A stretch of DNA of 64,000 nucleotides from positions 558,001 to 622,000 of the forward strand of contig OZ251245.1 of assembly GCA_965240325.2 (NCBI GenBank), given 5' to 3'. Position 1 is the first letter of the stretch, and each line of letters begins with the position of its first letter. The notes beneath the pieces were generated by a model. That model was not told the origin of the DNA. It made no database searches and saw only the letters and a program-made list of their open reading frames with translations. Origin of the DNA: Rebecca billardiae RCC1528. Its lineage: Eukaryota > Haptophyta. Below are positions 1 through 10,700 of this stretch, piece by piece. Position numbers and translations under genes: made by a program.

Positions 1-3000
1 TCAGCGCCGCCGCCGCCGCATTCGCGGCATTATTCGTGCCAGGCGCCGCCGGCTCTGACCTCGGCCTGCCTGGGTGCGCGGGGCCCAGCGCGGGGGACTG
101 CCTGCGCACAAACGGGTTGGCCGTGCGCAGCCGCCCCTGCTCGCGCCGCGCGGTCGCGCTGGCGGCGGCGCTCGCCCGCTCCGAGACGGCGTTCGCCCTC
201 GGCCCGCGCGGCAGCGCAGCGCTGGCCGCGTGCGAGCACGCTGCGGCGCTCGCGCCAGCCGCTCGCGGCACGCCGAGCGGGGCGGCGATCGGCGCGCGCT
301 CGCGTGCCCGCTCGGCCGCGCGCTCCGCGTGGGCTGACGCGGGCACGCCGCCGGCCACCGCCGCGTCCGGTGCGCCTGGCTCGGCGGCGGGCTGGGCCAG
401 GCCACCCTGGGCGTGCGCCGCGCTGTCCCGCCTGCCCTGCGCACCACCGTCGTCGTCTGCAACGGCGCTCGCGCCCGCGGCCGCGGCCTCGTCCGCGCGC
501 CGCGCGTGCTGCGGCCGCTGCGCGCCGTCGCGCGCGTCGAGAGGCGCGTCGCGCGGCGCGGCGTGTAGCCGCGGCTGCGCGTGCTGCCGGCCGTGCGCAG
601 CAAAGCCCGCGGCGAGCAGCGCGGCCTGCGCCGCGTCCAGCTCGGAGGCGGTGAGCAGCACCACGGCCTCCGCGCCCGCCGCCCCGCGCGCGCCGCCCGC
701 GCCCGGCTCCGACTCGACGCGCGCGCGCTTGGCGGGCGGCAGCGGCGCGGGCGCGTGGTGCGCGGTCGAGCCGAGCGCCGGCCGGCACGCGCCGCTCGCG
801 CCGCCCGCCTCGGCGCCGCCGCCGGCCGCCGCCGCCGCGGCGGCGCGCACCGCGGCCGCGTGCTCGTGCGCGCAGTAGGGCGGCCGCACGGCCATGTTGA
901 CGCGCGCGCGCCAGCCGCTGCTCGCGCCCGCCGCGGCGGTCGGCGGGCGCGCGGGCGGTGGTGCGCGGAAGAGCGGAGCAGGGGCCGCGGGCGCGGTGCG
1001 CGCGCGCTCGGCGCACGCAGCGGCGGGCTCGAGGCCCGGGTCCCGGCCGTGCTGCTGCTGCGGCGGCTGCGGGCGCAGAGCCGGTTGAAGCGGCGGTGGC
1101 GGCGGCGGCGGCGAGAGCGCAGGCTGCTGCTGCGGCTGCTGCGCGCCAGAGCCCGCGGCCGCGGCGGCCGCTTCTCCCGGAGCGCTGCGCGCCACGGCCG
1201 CCGCGCCCTCCCCGCCCGGCCGCGGGCAGGCTGCCCCGCCGCCCACGCCGTGCGGCGGCCGCGCGGCGTGGCCCCCGCCGCGCGCCGCCGCCGCCGCGTG
1301 CGGCGCGTGGCGGTGCTGCCCCGCGCCCCCCGCGCCGAGCGGCTGCAGCTGCTGCAGCTGCTGCAGCTGCTGCAGCCGCTCGGCCAGCGCGTCCGCCAGC
1401 TCGGTCGCCAGCACGCACACGCACGCGCGCACCGTGGGAAGCTCGGCGCGCGTCGCCGGGATGCTCGGCTCGCGCGCCGCGCGCGCCGCCGCGCGCGGCT
1501 CTCGCGCGCGCGCCCACTCCAGCACCGCGCCCTCGAGCGGGCTGAAGCCGCGCAGGCTCTCGTCCGCGGGCGTGCTCAGCCGCACGCACGCCGCCACCGC
1601 CGCCGCCACCGCCGCCGCCGCCGCCGCCGCCGAGCGGCCCTCGGCCGCGGCGGCGGGCTCGGCGGGCGCGGCGGTGAGCTCGACCAGCTGGCGCGCGCGC
1701 GCGCAGAGCATCCGCGCCGCGCCGACCGGCAGCCACGCCAGCCGCGGCCGCGGCGGGTGCGCCGCCGCCAGCTCGGCGGCGCTGGCGGGCTCGCACAGCC
1801 AAGCCAGGAGCACGCGCGCAAGGCCGAGCGCGCGCAGCTGCGGGCACGCGGCCGCGTCGGAGGCGGCGGCGGCGGCGGGCGGCGCGCTGAGCAGCGCGGG
1901 GAGCAGCGCGCACGCCGCGCGCGCGGCCCACTCGTGTGAGAGCTTCGTCGCGGCCTCCACCTCCTCGCCCCCCGCGCCGCCCGCGCTGTTGAGCCGGTCG
2001 CCTGCGAGCGCGCAGCAGTAGGCGCAGCACAGCAGCACCTCCTCCGCCTCCTGCGCGCCTAGCCCGCCCTGCGCGCCGTCCGCCGCGGCGGCGGCCATGC
2101 TGTCGCACGCGGCGATGAGGAGCGCGCGCGCCGAGGCCGGCTCCGCGCGCGACGCCGCCTTCACCGCCGCGTGCTGCTCCTCGCGCACCGCGCTCGCGCT
2201 GTCCTCGCGCCGCGCGCGCGCGATGCCGCCGCCGAGCGGCGCGGGCGCGCCCGCGCCCGCGCCCGCCTCGGGCGCGCACGCGGCGTGGACGCGCGCGAAC
2301 GCCTCGAAGAAGGACGCGTGCCACGCCGGCGGCGCGGGGCCCTTGCCCTCGGGCGACGCGCCCGAAGGCGCGCGCCCGCCGCCGCGCCCGCCGCCGCGCC
2401 CGCCGCCGCGCGCGCCGCCGCCCGCGCCGCCGCGCGCCGCCGGCTGCGGGCTCGGCGCGCCGCCCGCGCGGCCGGGCGGCTTGCTCGCGCGCTGCTGCTG
2501 CAGCTGCAGCCCCTCGGCGAGCTTGGTGCAGAGCAGGTTGTCCAGGTTGCCGTGCGCGATCGCGAACGGGCTCGCGCACGCCAGCGCGCGCACGTACCCC
2601 GCCGCCGCGCGCGGGTACGCCTTGCCGTTCGCCGCGAGCACCGCCAGCTGGTTGTGCGCCCAGCCCACGCGCGGCTCGGCGCGCACCGCGGCCTCGTAGT
2701 GCGAGCGCGCGGCGGCGAGCCCGGCGGGCTTGGCGGGCTTGCGCGCGACGTGGACCGCCATGTACCGCTCGATGTCGCCGAGGTACACGCGGCACCGGTG
2801 CGTCAGCTGCGCGTGCGCGCGCGCCGCGCGCGCGGCGGCGTGCGCGTCGCCGCGCGCGCCGCGCGCCGCGCGCCGAGCGGGCGGCGCGTGCGCGCGCGCT
2901 GGCGGCGAGGCGGCGTCGCCGAGCGCGCGCTCGTCACTCGAGCCCGCCTGCAAGCCGTACTCCCCCGCCGCCTCCTCCGCCCCCGCCGCGCACACCGCGC

Positions 3001-3412
3001 GCAGCAGCTCGGCGTAGAAGGCGCGGCCGCTGCAGAGCAGCCGCTCGAGCGAGCGCACCGTGTCTGCCAGGCGCGCATTGTACGCGGCGGCGTCGGCCGG
3101 CCGGTCCCTGGCCTGGCTCGCTTGGTAGGCGAGCGCGGCGAGGCGGTCGCGGTGCGCCACGAACGGCCGATACACCACCACGGTCCACAGCTCGTGCTCC
3201 ACGTCGAGCCACGTCGAGAGGCCGCGCTCCGAGCAGAGCTCCGCAAACACGCCGCGCGCGGAATCGCACGCGGCCTGCCGCGCGTCGTCGAAGTCGTCGT
3301 CGAAGACGGCGGCCTCGCCGGTCCTCGCAATCGCACGCAGGCGCTCGAGCTGGCGGCGCAGCACGGCGACATCGCCCGGCGGCGGCTCCGACCAGCCCGG
3401 GCTGCCCATCAT
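1..3412 (-). CDS. SMG7/EST1-like nonsense-mediated decay factor, 3' end beyond window
   Basis: The minus frame is open from ATG 3412 (a second ATG follows at 3409) to base 1 without a stop: 1,137 codons, carboxyl end outside the window. Residues about 30-330 look like the 14-3-3-like/TPR domain of the EST1/SMG5-6-7 family. HRCRVYLGDIERY lies near residue 204, followed by a tandem-helix stretch containing HYEAAVRAEP, HNQLAVLAA and SPFAIAHGNLDNLL, which match the family's most conserved block. Downstream there are helical stretches (around 2100-1900) separated by Ala/Pro/Gln-rich linkers, as in the long disordered tail of SMG7. In animals and plants these proteins bind phosphorylated UPF1 and recruit mRNA decay. 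No intron is evident in the visible part. SMG7 versus SMG5/6 cannot be decided: a PIN domain, if any, would be off the edge. The listed shadow frames are Arg-rich and lack domains. Confidence 0.8.
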   Translation of the reverse strand, partial: MMGSPGWSEPPPGDVAVLRRQLERLRAIARTGEAAVFDDDFDDARQAACDSARGVFAELCSERGLSTWLDVEHELWTVVVYRPFVAHRDRLAALAYQASQARDRPADAAAYNARLADTVRSLERLLCSGRAFYAELLRAVCAAGAEEAAGEYGLQAGSSDERALGDAASPPARAHAPPARRAARGARGDAHAAARAARAHAQLTHRCRVYLGDIERYMAVHVARKPAKPAGLAAARSHYEAAVRAEPRVGWAHNQLAVLAANGKAYPRAAAGYVRALACASPFAIAHGNLDNLLCTKLAEGLQLQQQRASKPPGRAGGAPSPQPAARGGAGGGARGGGRGGGRGGGRAPSGASPEGKGPAPPAWHASFFEAFARVHAACAPEAGAGAGAPAPLGGGIARARREDSASAVREEQHAAVKAASRAEPASARALLIAACDSMAAAAADGAQGGLGAQEAEEVLLCCAYCCALAGDRLNSAGGAGGEEVEAATKLSHEWAARAACALLPALLSAPPAAAAASDAAACPQLRALGLARVLLAWLCEPASAAELAAAHPPRPRLAWLPVGAARMLCARARQLVELTAAPAEPAAAAEGRSAAAAAAAVAAAVAACVRLSTPADESLRGFSPLEGAVLEWARAREPRAAARAAREPSIPATRAELPTVRACVCVLATELADALAERLQQLQQLQQLQPLGAGGAGQHRHAPHAAAAARGGGHAARPPHGVGGGAACPRPGGEGAAAVARSAPGEAAAAAAGSGAQQPQQQPALSPPPPPPPLQPALRPQPPQQQHGRDPGLEPAAACAERARTAPAAPAPLFRAPPPARPPTAAAGASSGWRARVNMAVRPPYCAHEHAAAVRAAAAAAAGGGAEAGGASGACRPALGSTAHHAPAPLPPAKRARVESEPGAGGARGAAGAEAVVLLTASELDAAQAALLAAGFAAHGRQHAQPRLHAAPRDAPLDARDGAQRPQHARRADEAAAAGASAVADDDGGAQGRRDSAAHAQGGLAQPAAEPGAPDAAVAGGVPASAHAERAAERARERAPIAAPLGVPRAAGASAAACSHAASAALPRGPRANAVSERASAAASATARREQGRLRTANPFVRRQSPALGPAHPGRPRSEPAAPGTNNAANAAAAAL

Positions 3413-3616
3413 GGGGGCGTCGAGCACCGACACCGTGAGAACCGCGGCGACTCGCAGGGACGGGGCAACTGGCCAGTCAAAAGTACAGTAGTCCGGGCGC
3501 GGGCCGGGGGGGCGGAGCGAGTAGCGACCGGACTACTCCCTACAGCCGCTGAGCCGGGAGGGCGTCATCGCCACATCGTCTTCGCCACGGCACCGTCGAT
3601 CGAGCGCGCGGCATCC
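3413..3616. promoter_or_regulatory. Divergent promoter region, SMG7-like / thioredoxin
   Basis: These 204 bases separate two divergent start codons, so both core promoters and 5' leaders must lie here. GC content falls relative to the coding DNA. I see no clear TATA box or other named element. Confidence 0.4.
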
Positions 3617-4233
3617 ATGCTCCTCGGTAGGCGCTCGATCCGTCTGGCTGCGCCGCTCACGCTGCTCAGCTGCTGCCGTGCATCGGCGCGTCTGCAGCAC
3701 ACCGGCGCGGCGCTGCTTGCACGCTCCGCGCACGGCCGCCATCATGACGTGGCGATGCGCTCTGCGCTCCTCACGCGCCTGCGCGGGGGCAACATGACGA
3801 CGGACGCGGGCGCCGAGGCGGGCAAGCCGATCGTCATTGAGACTCTCGACGACTTCGAGACGGCGCTGCAGGATGCCGATGACAAGCTTGTGGTCGTCGA
3901 CTTCACGGCGACGTGGTGCGCGCGCGCGCGCGCACGGCGCGCAGGGCCGCACACGCGCGCGTGCAGCTCACCCGTGCTCGCGCCTGTGCTCGGCGCGGTG
4001 ACAGGTGTGGCCCGTGCAAGATGATCGCGCCCGTGTTCGACGCGATCGCCGCCGAGTACGCGGGCAAGGTCGTCTGCCTCAAGGTGGACGTCGACGAGAA
4101 CCAGGAGACAGCGGCAGACTGCGGCATCCGCGCCATGCCCACCTTCCAGTTCTACAAGGGCGGCGCTCGGCTCGCCGAGTTTGCCGGCGCGGACGGGGCG
4201 AAGCTGCAACAGCTGGTGAAGGAGCACGCCTGA
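3617..4233 (+). CDS. Organelle-targeted thioredoxin
   Basis: Two exons, 3617-3915 and 4005-4233, give 175 residues. The 89-base intron (GT at 3916, AG at 4003-4004) splits the Trp codon of the active site; splicing restores WCGPCK at residues 100-105, the classical dithiol motif that reduces protein disulfides. The fold follows with the cis-proline segment AMPTFQFYKGG and a final helix. About 60 residues precede the domain: basic, rich in Arg, Ala, Leu and Ser and poor in acidic residues, ending near RLRGGN. This is a targeting presequence, mitochondrial or plastid; I cannot choose between them. Without splicing the frame would lose the active site, which supports the intron. The domain length (about 105 residues) is normal for single-domain thioredoxins. 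Confidence 0.9.
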
Positions 4234-4740
4234 GCGCGCGGCGGGGGGGCACGGGCCCGCTTCTTTGTCGGCCACCGTGGGCACCACGGGCACCTGAGGC
4301 ACCACCGCGCCGGCACAAGTCGGTCCGATGATGCTCACAGTCTGCACATCGCTGGCGCTGCGCGGGCTTTGCCACGCCGGCGAGCCCTGCCCCGTGTCAC
4401 TGTCAGAGGCCGTCGGAAGGCGTCGCCGAACGGCCGGACACGGACCGTCACCCGCCCGGGACTAGAATTTATTACTCTCGATCAGTCTCTCTGCCTCTGG
4501 CCGTGCTGAGCCACCACTCCACAGAGGGGGGTGCCCGGTGCATCGGCTGATTATTCCTGATCGAGCCGTTGTCGATACTCGATCGGTCCGACGAAGGATA
4601 TGGGTAGTGCACCGGTATGTATTAGGTGTTACGGTTACTTATTGATAGGACCATCAACAACCCGAGCCGGTTATCATAAGCAAGTTGCCAGTTGGTTGAA
4701 GGTCTCGCACGGAGGCGGCGCACGAGCACCCGCGCGGATC
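4234..4740. other. Intergenic, tandem genes
   Basis: 507 bases between the thioredoxin stop and the start of the giant gene. The first 200 bases are GC-rich (3' UTR-like); 4440-4700 is noticeably lower in GC and should carry the promoter of the giant gene. An in-frame ATG at 4600 is possible but would put an unlikely 47-residue extension before the signal peptide. Confidence 0.5.
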
Positions 4741-7700
4741 ATGGGCGTACTCGCCCTCGGCGCTGGGCTGCTGGCCCTCTTCGCCCCGGCGTTGCACCCG
4801 GGCGCGCTCGCGGGTTTCGGTGCATCCGCGAACCTGCCGACGCAGATCAGCGCTGGCAACGACCACACATGTGCCGTCTTCGCGGATGGCCAGATCAAAT
4901 GGTGCGCGGCTGCGCCGCGCCGTGAGCTCGGTCTCTGTGGCCGCGCTGATCCCCTGCGCGCGCGCGCCGCCCACCGTGTGCCGCCGGCGCGCGCAGCTGG
5001 GGCTATAACAACGCGGGCCGGCTGGGTACAGACGACACCGAGACCCGCGGTGACGACACCAACGAGCTCGGCGCAGCCCTCCCCTACATCAACCTGCCGA
5101 CGGCGACCACGGCCACCTTCGTGAGCGGGGGAGATGCGCACTCGTGCGCAGTGCTGTCGGACTCGACCGTCAGATGGTGTGCATGGCGGCGCGGGCCGGG
5201 TCGCGCGTGTGCCCTCCCCGCCCGCCTCACGCCCGCGCCCCCGCCCCCGCGCCGCGGCCCCCCGTGCCTGTCCTCAGCTGGGGCGACAACTCGTACGGCC
5301 AGCTGGGGACAGGCGACACCACCAAGGCGGGCGATGGGTCTGGCCGGCTGATGGGCAATACGCTGCCCGCCGTCAGCCTGGGCGGCGGCGCCGTGCCGAT
5401 GCAGGTCAAGTGCGGCGCCAGCCACACGTGCGCCCTCACGACCATCAGCTCGGTGCTCGGCGTCCAGTGCTGGGGCCGCGCGAGCAGCGGGCAGCTCGGC
5501 AGCGGCAGCGCCACCACCGAGTACACACCCGGCGGCCACCTCGACTTCGGGAGCGGGCTGACGATCAGCGCATGGGACGTGCATATTGGCAACCACGGCT
5601 GCGTGTTCTTCACCACGCAGCAGATCAAGTGGTGCGGGCACGGCGCCCTGGCGTCGCGCGCCGCGCAGTCGGCACGCGGCCGCTCCGCCCGCGCCGCGCC
5701 CTCACGCATGCACGCATCCGCCCCCTGCCCGACGCTGTGCGTTCAGCTGGGGCTCGAACAACAAGGGCCAGCTGGGCATTGGGGACGTGCTGGACAGGGG
5801 CTCGGGCGTCGGCGAGATGGGAGACAGCCTGCCCTTCGCCCCCACGGGGGGCACGCCGCTGGCGGTGGCGGTTGGATTCCAACACACCTGCGCGCGCCGC
5901 GCCGACGACACACTCGTCTGCTGGGGTCACATTAACAAGGGTGCCCTTGGCGCCGGCGACTTGGACGATCGTTCAGACCCGGCTGCATCCGCGGGCACCA
6001 GCCTGGGCGCGGGCGTCTCGCCGAGCACGCTGGCGCTTGGTGAGAGCAACACCTGCGCTGTGCTCGCAGACGGCGATCTCAAATGGTGCGTGCGCACCGC
6101 GTGCGCTCCTGCCGTGCCCGGCCGCGCGCCCTCGGCGTGTGCGGGTGCAGGCGGCCACCGCGCGCGCCCGGGCGCTGCGCGGCGGCACCGGAACGCGCGC
6201 TGAGCGCCCGCGCGCCGCGCCCCTCCTTCCCACCCGCCTCTCCCCGCGCGCAGCTGGGGCCTTGCCGACAACGGCGAGAACGGTGCCGGCGACGGCAACC
6301 ACCGTGGCGACAATGCCGGCGAGATGGGCGACGCGCTCAAGCCGCTCCAGCTGGGTACGGGGCGCACCGTGCAGCAGGTCACCTTCGGCGGGCAGCACGG
6401 CTGCGCCTTCCTCGACAATGGCGGCATCAAGTGGTGCGAACGCCGTGCACGCGGCAGCCGGGCGCGCCGTGCGGCCCTGCTGACGGCTGAAGCGCGACGA
6501 TGCCCTCCCGCCCCTCCCGCGCCGCTCGCCGCGCCGCCCGCCCGCGCCGCCCGCCGCCCGCTGCCCGCCCACGCGCGCGCACAGCTGGGGAAGCTCGGGC
6601 GTCGGCCAGCTCGGGTACGGCGACTACGTGAAGCGAGGGTTGGCTGGGACAATGGGGGACATTCTGCCCGTGATCGGGCTGCCCCCGCCCATCTCGCCCT
6701 CCCCGCCGAAGCCGCCGCCCTCGCCTCCGCCCAGCCCGCCGCCGAGCCCGCCGCCGAGCCCGCCGCCGTCGCCGCCTCCGAGCCCACTGCCACCTTCTCC
6801 GCCGCCTTCGCCGCCACCCTCCCCGCCTCCGAGCCCGCCCCCGAGCCCGCCGCCAAGCCCGCCGCCAAGCCCGCCGCCGAGCCCGCCACCCTCACCGCCG
6901 CCAAGCCCACCTCCGTCGCCGCCACCAAGCCCGCCGCCCTCGCCGCCGCCCTCGCCGCCGCCTCCGAGCGCGCCTCCGTCCCCGCCACCGAGCCCGCCAC
7001 CGAGCCCGCCGCCCTCATCGCCGCCCTCACCGCCGCCCAGCCCGCCACCCAGCCCGCCACCCAGCCCGCCGCCACCCAGCCCACCGCCGAGCCCGCCCCC
7101 TTCGCCGCCTCCGAGCCCGCCACCCAGCCCGCCACCCAGCCCGCCGCCGCCCAGCCCGCCGCCGAGCCCGCCGCCATCGCCACCTCCAAGCCCGCCGCCA
7201 CCTTTCCCGCCGCCTTCGCCGCCACCCTCTCCGCCTCCGAGCCCGCCGCCGAGCCCGCCCCCGAGCCGGCCGCCAAGCCCACCTCCGAGCCCACCGCCCT
7301 TGCCGCCACCAAGCCCACCTCCGTCGCCGCCACCAAGCCCGCCGCCCTCTCCTCCGCCCAGCCCACCGCCCAGCCCGCCTCCGCCCTCGCCTCCGCCGAG
7401 CCCGCCGCCCTCACCGCCCCCTTCACCACCGCCGAGTCCGCCGCCCTCACCGCCGCCAAGCCCGCCGCCGAGCCCCCCACCCAGCCCGCCACCGTCGCCA
7501 CCACCGAGCCCTCCGCCGAGCCCGCCGCCAAGCCCGCCACCACCGAGCCCGCCACCGAGCCCGCCCCCTTCGCCACCGCCCTCGCCACCGCCCTCCCCGC
7601 CGCCCTCGCCGCCGCCCAGCCCACCACCATCGCCTCCGCCGAGCCCGCCGCCGCCCAGCCCGCCGCCGAGTCCGCCGCCCTCGCCACCGCCGAGTCCACC

Positions 7701-10700
7701 GCCCTCCCCGCCTCCCAGCCCGCCGCCCAGCCCGCCGCCCGCCCCGCCGCCCAGCCCACCGCCGTCGCCGCCGCCCAGCCCGCCACCGAGTCCGCCACCG
7801 AGCCCACCACCGCCCTCGCCACCGCCCTCGCCACCGCCTTCGCCCCCACCGTCGCCGCCACCAAGCCCGCCACCATCGCCGCCGCCGAGCCCGCCGCCGA
7901 GCCCGCCGCCGAGCCCGCCACCTCCAAGCCCGCCGCCCTCGCCGCCGCCCTCGCCGCCGCCAAGCCCACCGCCGAGTCCACCACCTTCACCGCCACCGAG
8001 CCCGCCGCCCTCGCCGCCGCCGAGCCCGCCGCCGCCGAGCCCGCCGCCCAGCCCGCCGCCATCGCCGCCACCCAGCCCGCCGCCCTCGCCGCCGCCCTCG
8101 CCGCCACCGAGCCCGCCGCCAAGTCCACCGCCGAGTCCACCGCCGCCCTCGCCACCGCCCAGCCCACCGCCTTCGCCCCCACCGTCGCCGCCACCAAGCC
8201 CGCCACCATCGCCGCCACCGAGCCCGCCGCCGAGCCCGCCGCCGAGCCCGCCACCCTCACCGCCGCCAAGCCCGCCCCCGAGCCCGCCACCCTCACCGCC
8301 ACCCTCGCCTCCCCCGAGCCTGCCGCCCTCGCCGCCGCCCTCGCCGCCGCCTCCAAGCCCGCCGCCCTCGCCGCCGCCCTCGCCGCCACCAAGCCCACCG
8401 CCGAGTCCGCCGCCCTCGCCGCCACCGAGCCCGCCGCCTTCGCCGCCGCCGAGCCCGCCGCCGCCCAGCCCGCCGCCCAGCCCGCCGCCCTCGCCGCCAC
8501 CGAGCCCGCCGCCCTCGCCGCCGCCCTCGCCGCCACCGAGCCCGCCGCCGAGTCCACCGCCGAGTCCACCGCCGCCCTCGCCACCGCCCAGCCCGCCGCC
8601 CTCGCCCCCACCGTCGCCGCCACCAAGCCCGCCACCATCGCCGCCGCCGAGCCCACCGCCGAGCCCGCCGCCGAGCCCGCCACCGTCGCCACCACCGAGC
8701 CCTCCGCCGAGCCCGCCGCCAAGCCCGCCACCACCGAGCCCGCCACCGAGCCCGCCCCCTTCGCCACCGCCCTCGCCACCGCCCTCCCCGCCGCCCTCGC
8801 CGCCGCCCAGCCCACCACCATCGCCTCCGCCGAGCCCGCCGCCGCCCAGCCCGCCGCCGAGTCCGCCGCCCTCGCCACCGCCGAGTCCACCGCCCTCCCC
8901 GCCTCCCAGCCCGCCGCCCAGCCCGCCGCCCGCCCCGCCGCCCAGCCCACCGCCGTCGCCGCCGCCCAGCCCGCCACCGAGTCCGCCACCGAGCCCACCA
9001 CCGCCCTCGCCCCCGCCCTCGCCACCGCCGAGCCCGCCACCGAGCCCGCCACCGAGCCCGCCACCCTCGCCTCCCCCGAGCCCGCCGCCCTCGCCACCGC
9101 CCTCGCCGCCGCCTCCAAGCCCGCCGCCATCGCCGCCGCCATCGCCGCCGCCGAGCCCACCGCCGAGTCCGCCACCCTCACCGCCACCGAGCCCGCCGCC
9201 CTCGCCCCCGCCCTTGCCACCACCGTCGCCACCGCCGAGTCCGCCGCCATCGCCGCCGCCGAGCCCGCCGCCGCCGAGCCCACCGCCCAGCCCGCCGCCG
9301 TCGCCGCCGCCCAGCCCACCGCCAAGCCCGCCGCCTTTGCCGCCACCGAGCCCGCCGCCAAGCCCGCCGCCAAGCCCGCCGCCAAGCCCGCCGCCAAGCC
9401 CGCCGCCCTCGCCCCCACCCTCGCCACCACCAAGCCCGCCACCATCGCCGCCGCCACGCCCACCACCCAGCCCGCCACCGCCCACTCCTCCTCCTTCGCC
9501 TCCACCCTCACCGCCGCCCTCGCCACCACCACTACCGCCGCCAAGCCCACCACCAAGCCCGCCACCCTCGCCACCACCCTCGCCTCCGCCACCGAGCCCA
9601 CCACCTTCGCCGCCGCCCTCGCCGCCGCCGAGCCCGCCTCCTTCGCCGCCACCCAGTCCGCCGCCCTCGCCGCCGCCGAGCCCGCCTCCTTCGCCACCAC
9701 CCAGTCCGCCACCTTCGCCGCCGCCGAGCCCGCCTCCTTCGCCACCACCCAGCCCGCCGCCCTCGCCGCCGCCGAGCCCGCCGCCGAGCCCACCGCCGAG
9801 CCCTCCACCGCCGAGCCCGCCGCCGAGCCCGCCGCCCTCGCCTCCCCCCAGCCCGCCGCCGAGCCCTCCACCACCGAGCCCACCACCCTCGCCGCCGCCC
9901 TCACCACCCCCGTCTCCACCGCCGAGCCCACCGCCCTCGCCCCCGCCGAGCCCGCCGCCTTCGCCCCCGCCGTCGCCTCCTCCACCAAGCCCGCCCCCCT
10001 CGCCGCCTCCGTCGCCGCCGCCGAGCCCGCCGCCGAGCCCGCCGCCGAGCCCGCCACCGTCGCCACCGCCGTCGCCACCGCCAAGTCCGCCGCCGCCATC
10101 GCCACCACCCTCGCCCCCGCCAAGCCCACCACCAAGCCCGCCGCCCAGCCCGCCGCCATCGCCGCCGCCGAGCCCACCGCCAAGCCCGCCGCCCTCGCCG
10201 CCGCCACCGAGCCCTCCGCCATCGCCGCCTCCATCGCCACCCCCGACCCCGCCTCCATCGCCACCACCGAGCCCGCCGCCTTCACCACCCCCGAGCCCGC
10301 CGCCCAGCCCACCGCCATCACCGCCGCCCAGGCCGCCGCCCAGCCCGCCCCCACCATCACCGCCGCCCTCGCCACCACCGAGCCCGCCGCCGAGTCCGCC
10401 GCCCTCGCCGCCGCCCTCGCCGCCGCCGTCTCCACCTCCGAGCCCGCCGCCAAGTCCGCCGCCGCCCTCTCCGCCGCCCTCGCCCCCGCCATCGCCTCCG
10501 CCAAGCCCACCGCCTTCACCGCCGCCGTCTCCCCCGCCGAGCCCACCGCCTTCGCCCCCGCCCAGCCCACCGCCGTCACCGCCGCCGTCGCCGCCGCCAA
10601 GCCCTCCGCCGTCACCGCCACCACCGAGCCCACCGCCATCGCCGCCGCCGAGCCCGCCGCCGAGCCCACCACCGAGCCCGCCACCATCACCACCACCGAG

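Noticed and set aside
30-2795. 921-codon minus ORF, Arg/Ala-rich
   Set aside because: Shadow of the SMG7-like frame, which is open across the same bases and carries the family motifs; this frame has none.
4600-4740. Upstream in-frame start of the giant gene
   Set aside because: Would place 47 mixed residues before an evident signal peptide; ATG 4741 fits a secreted protein better.
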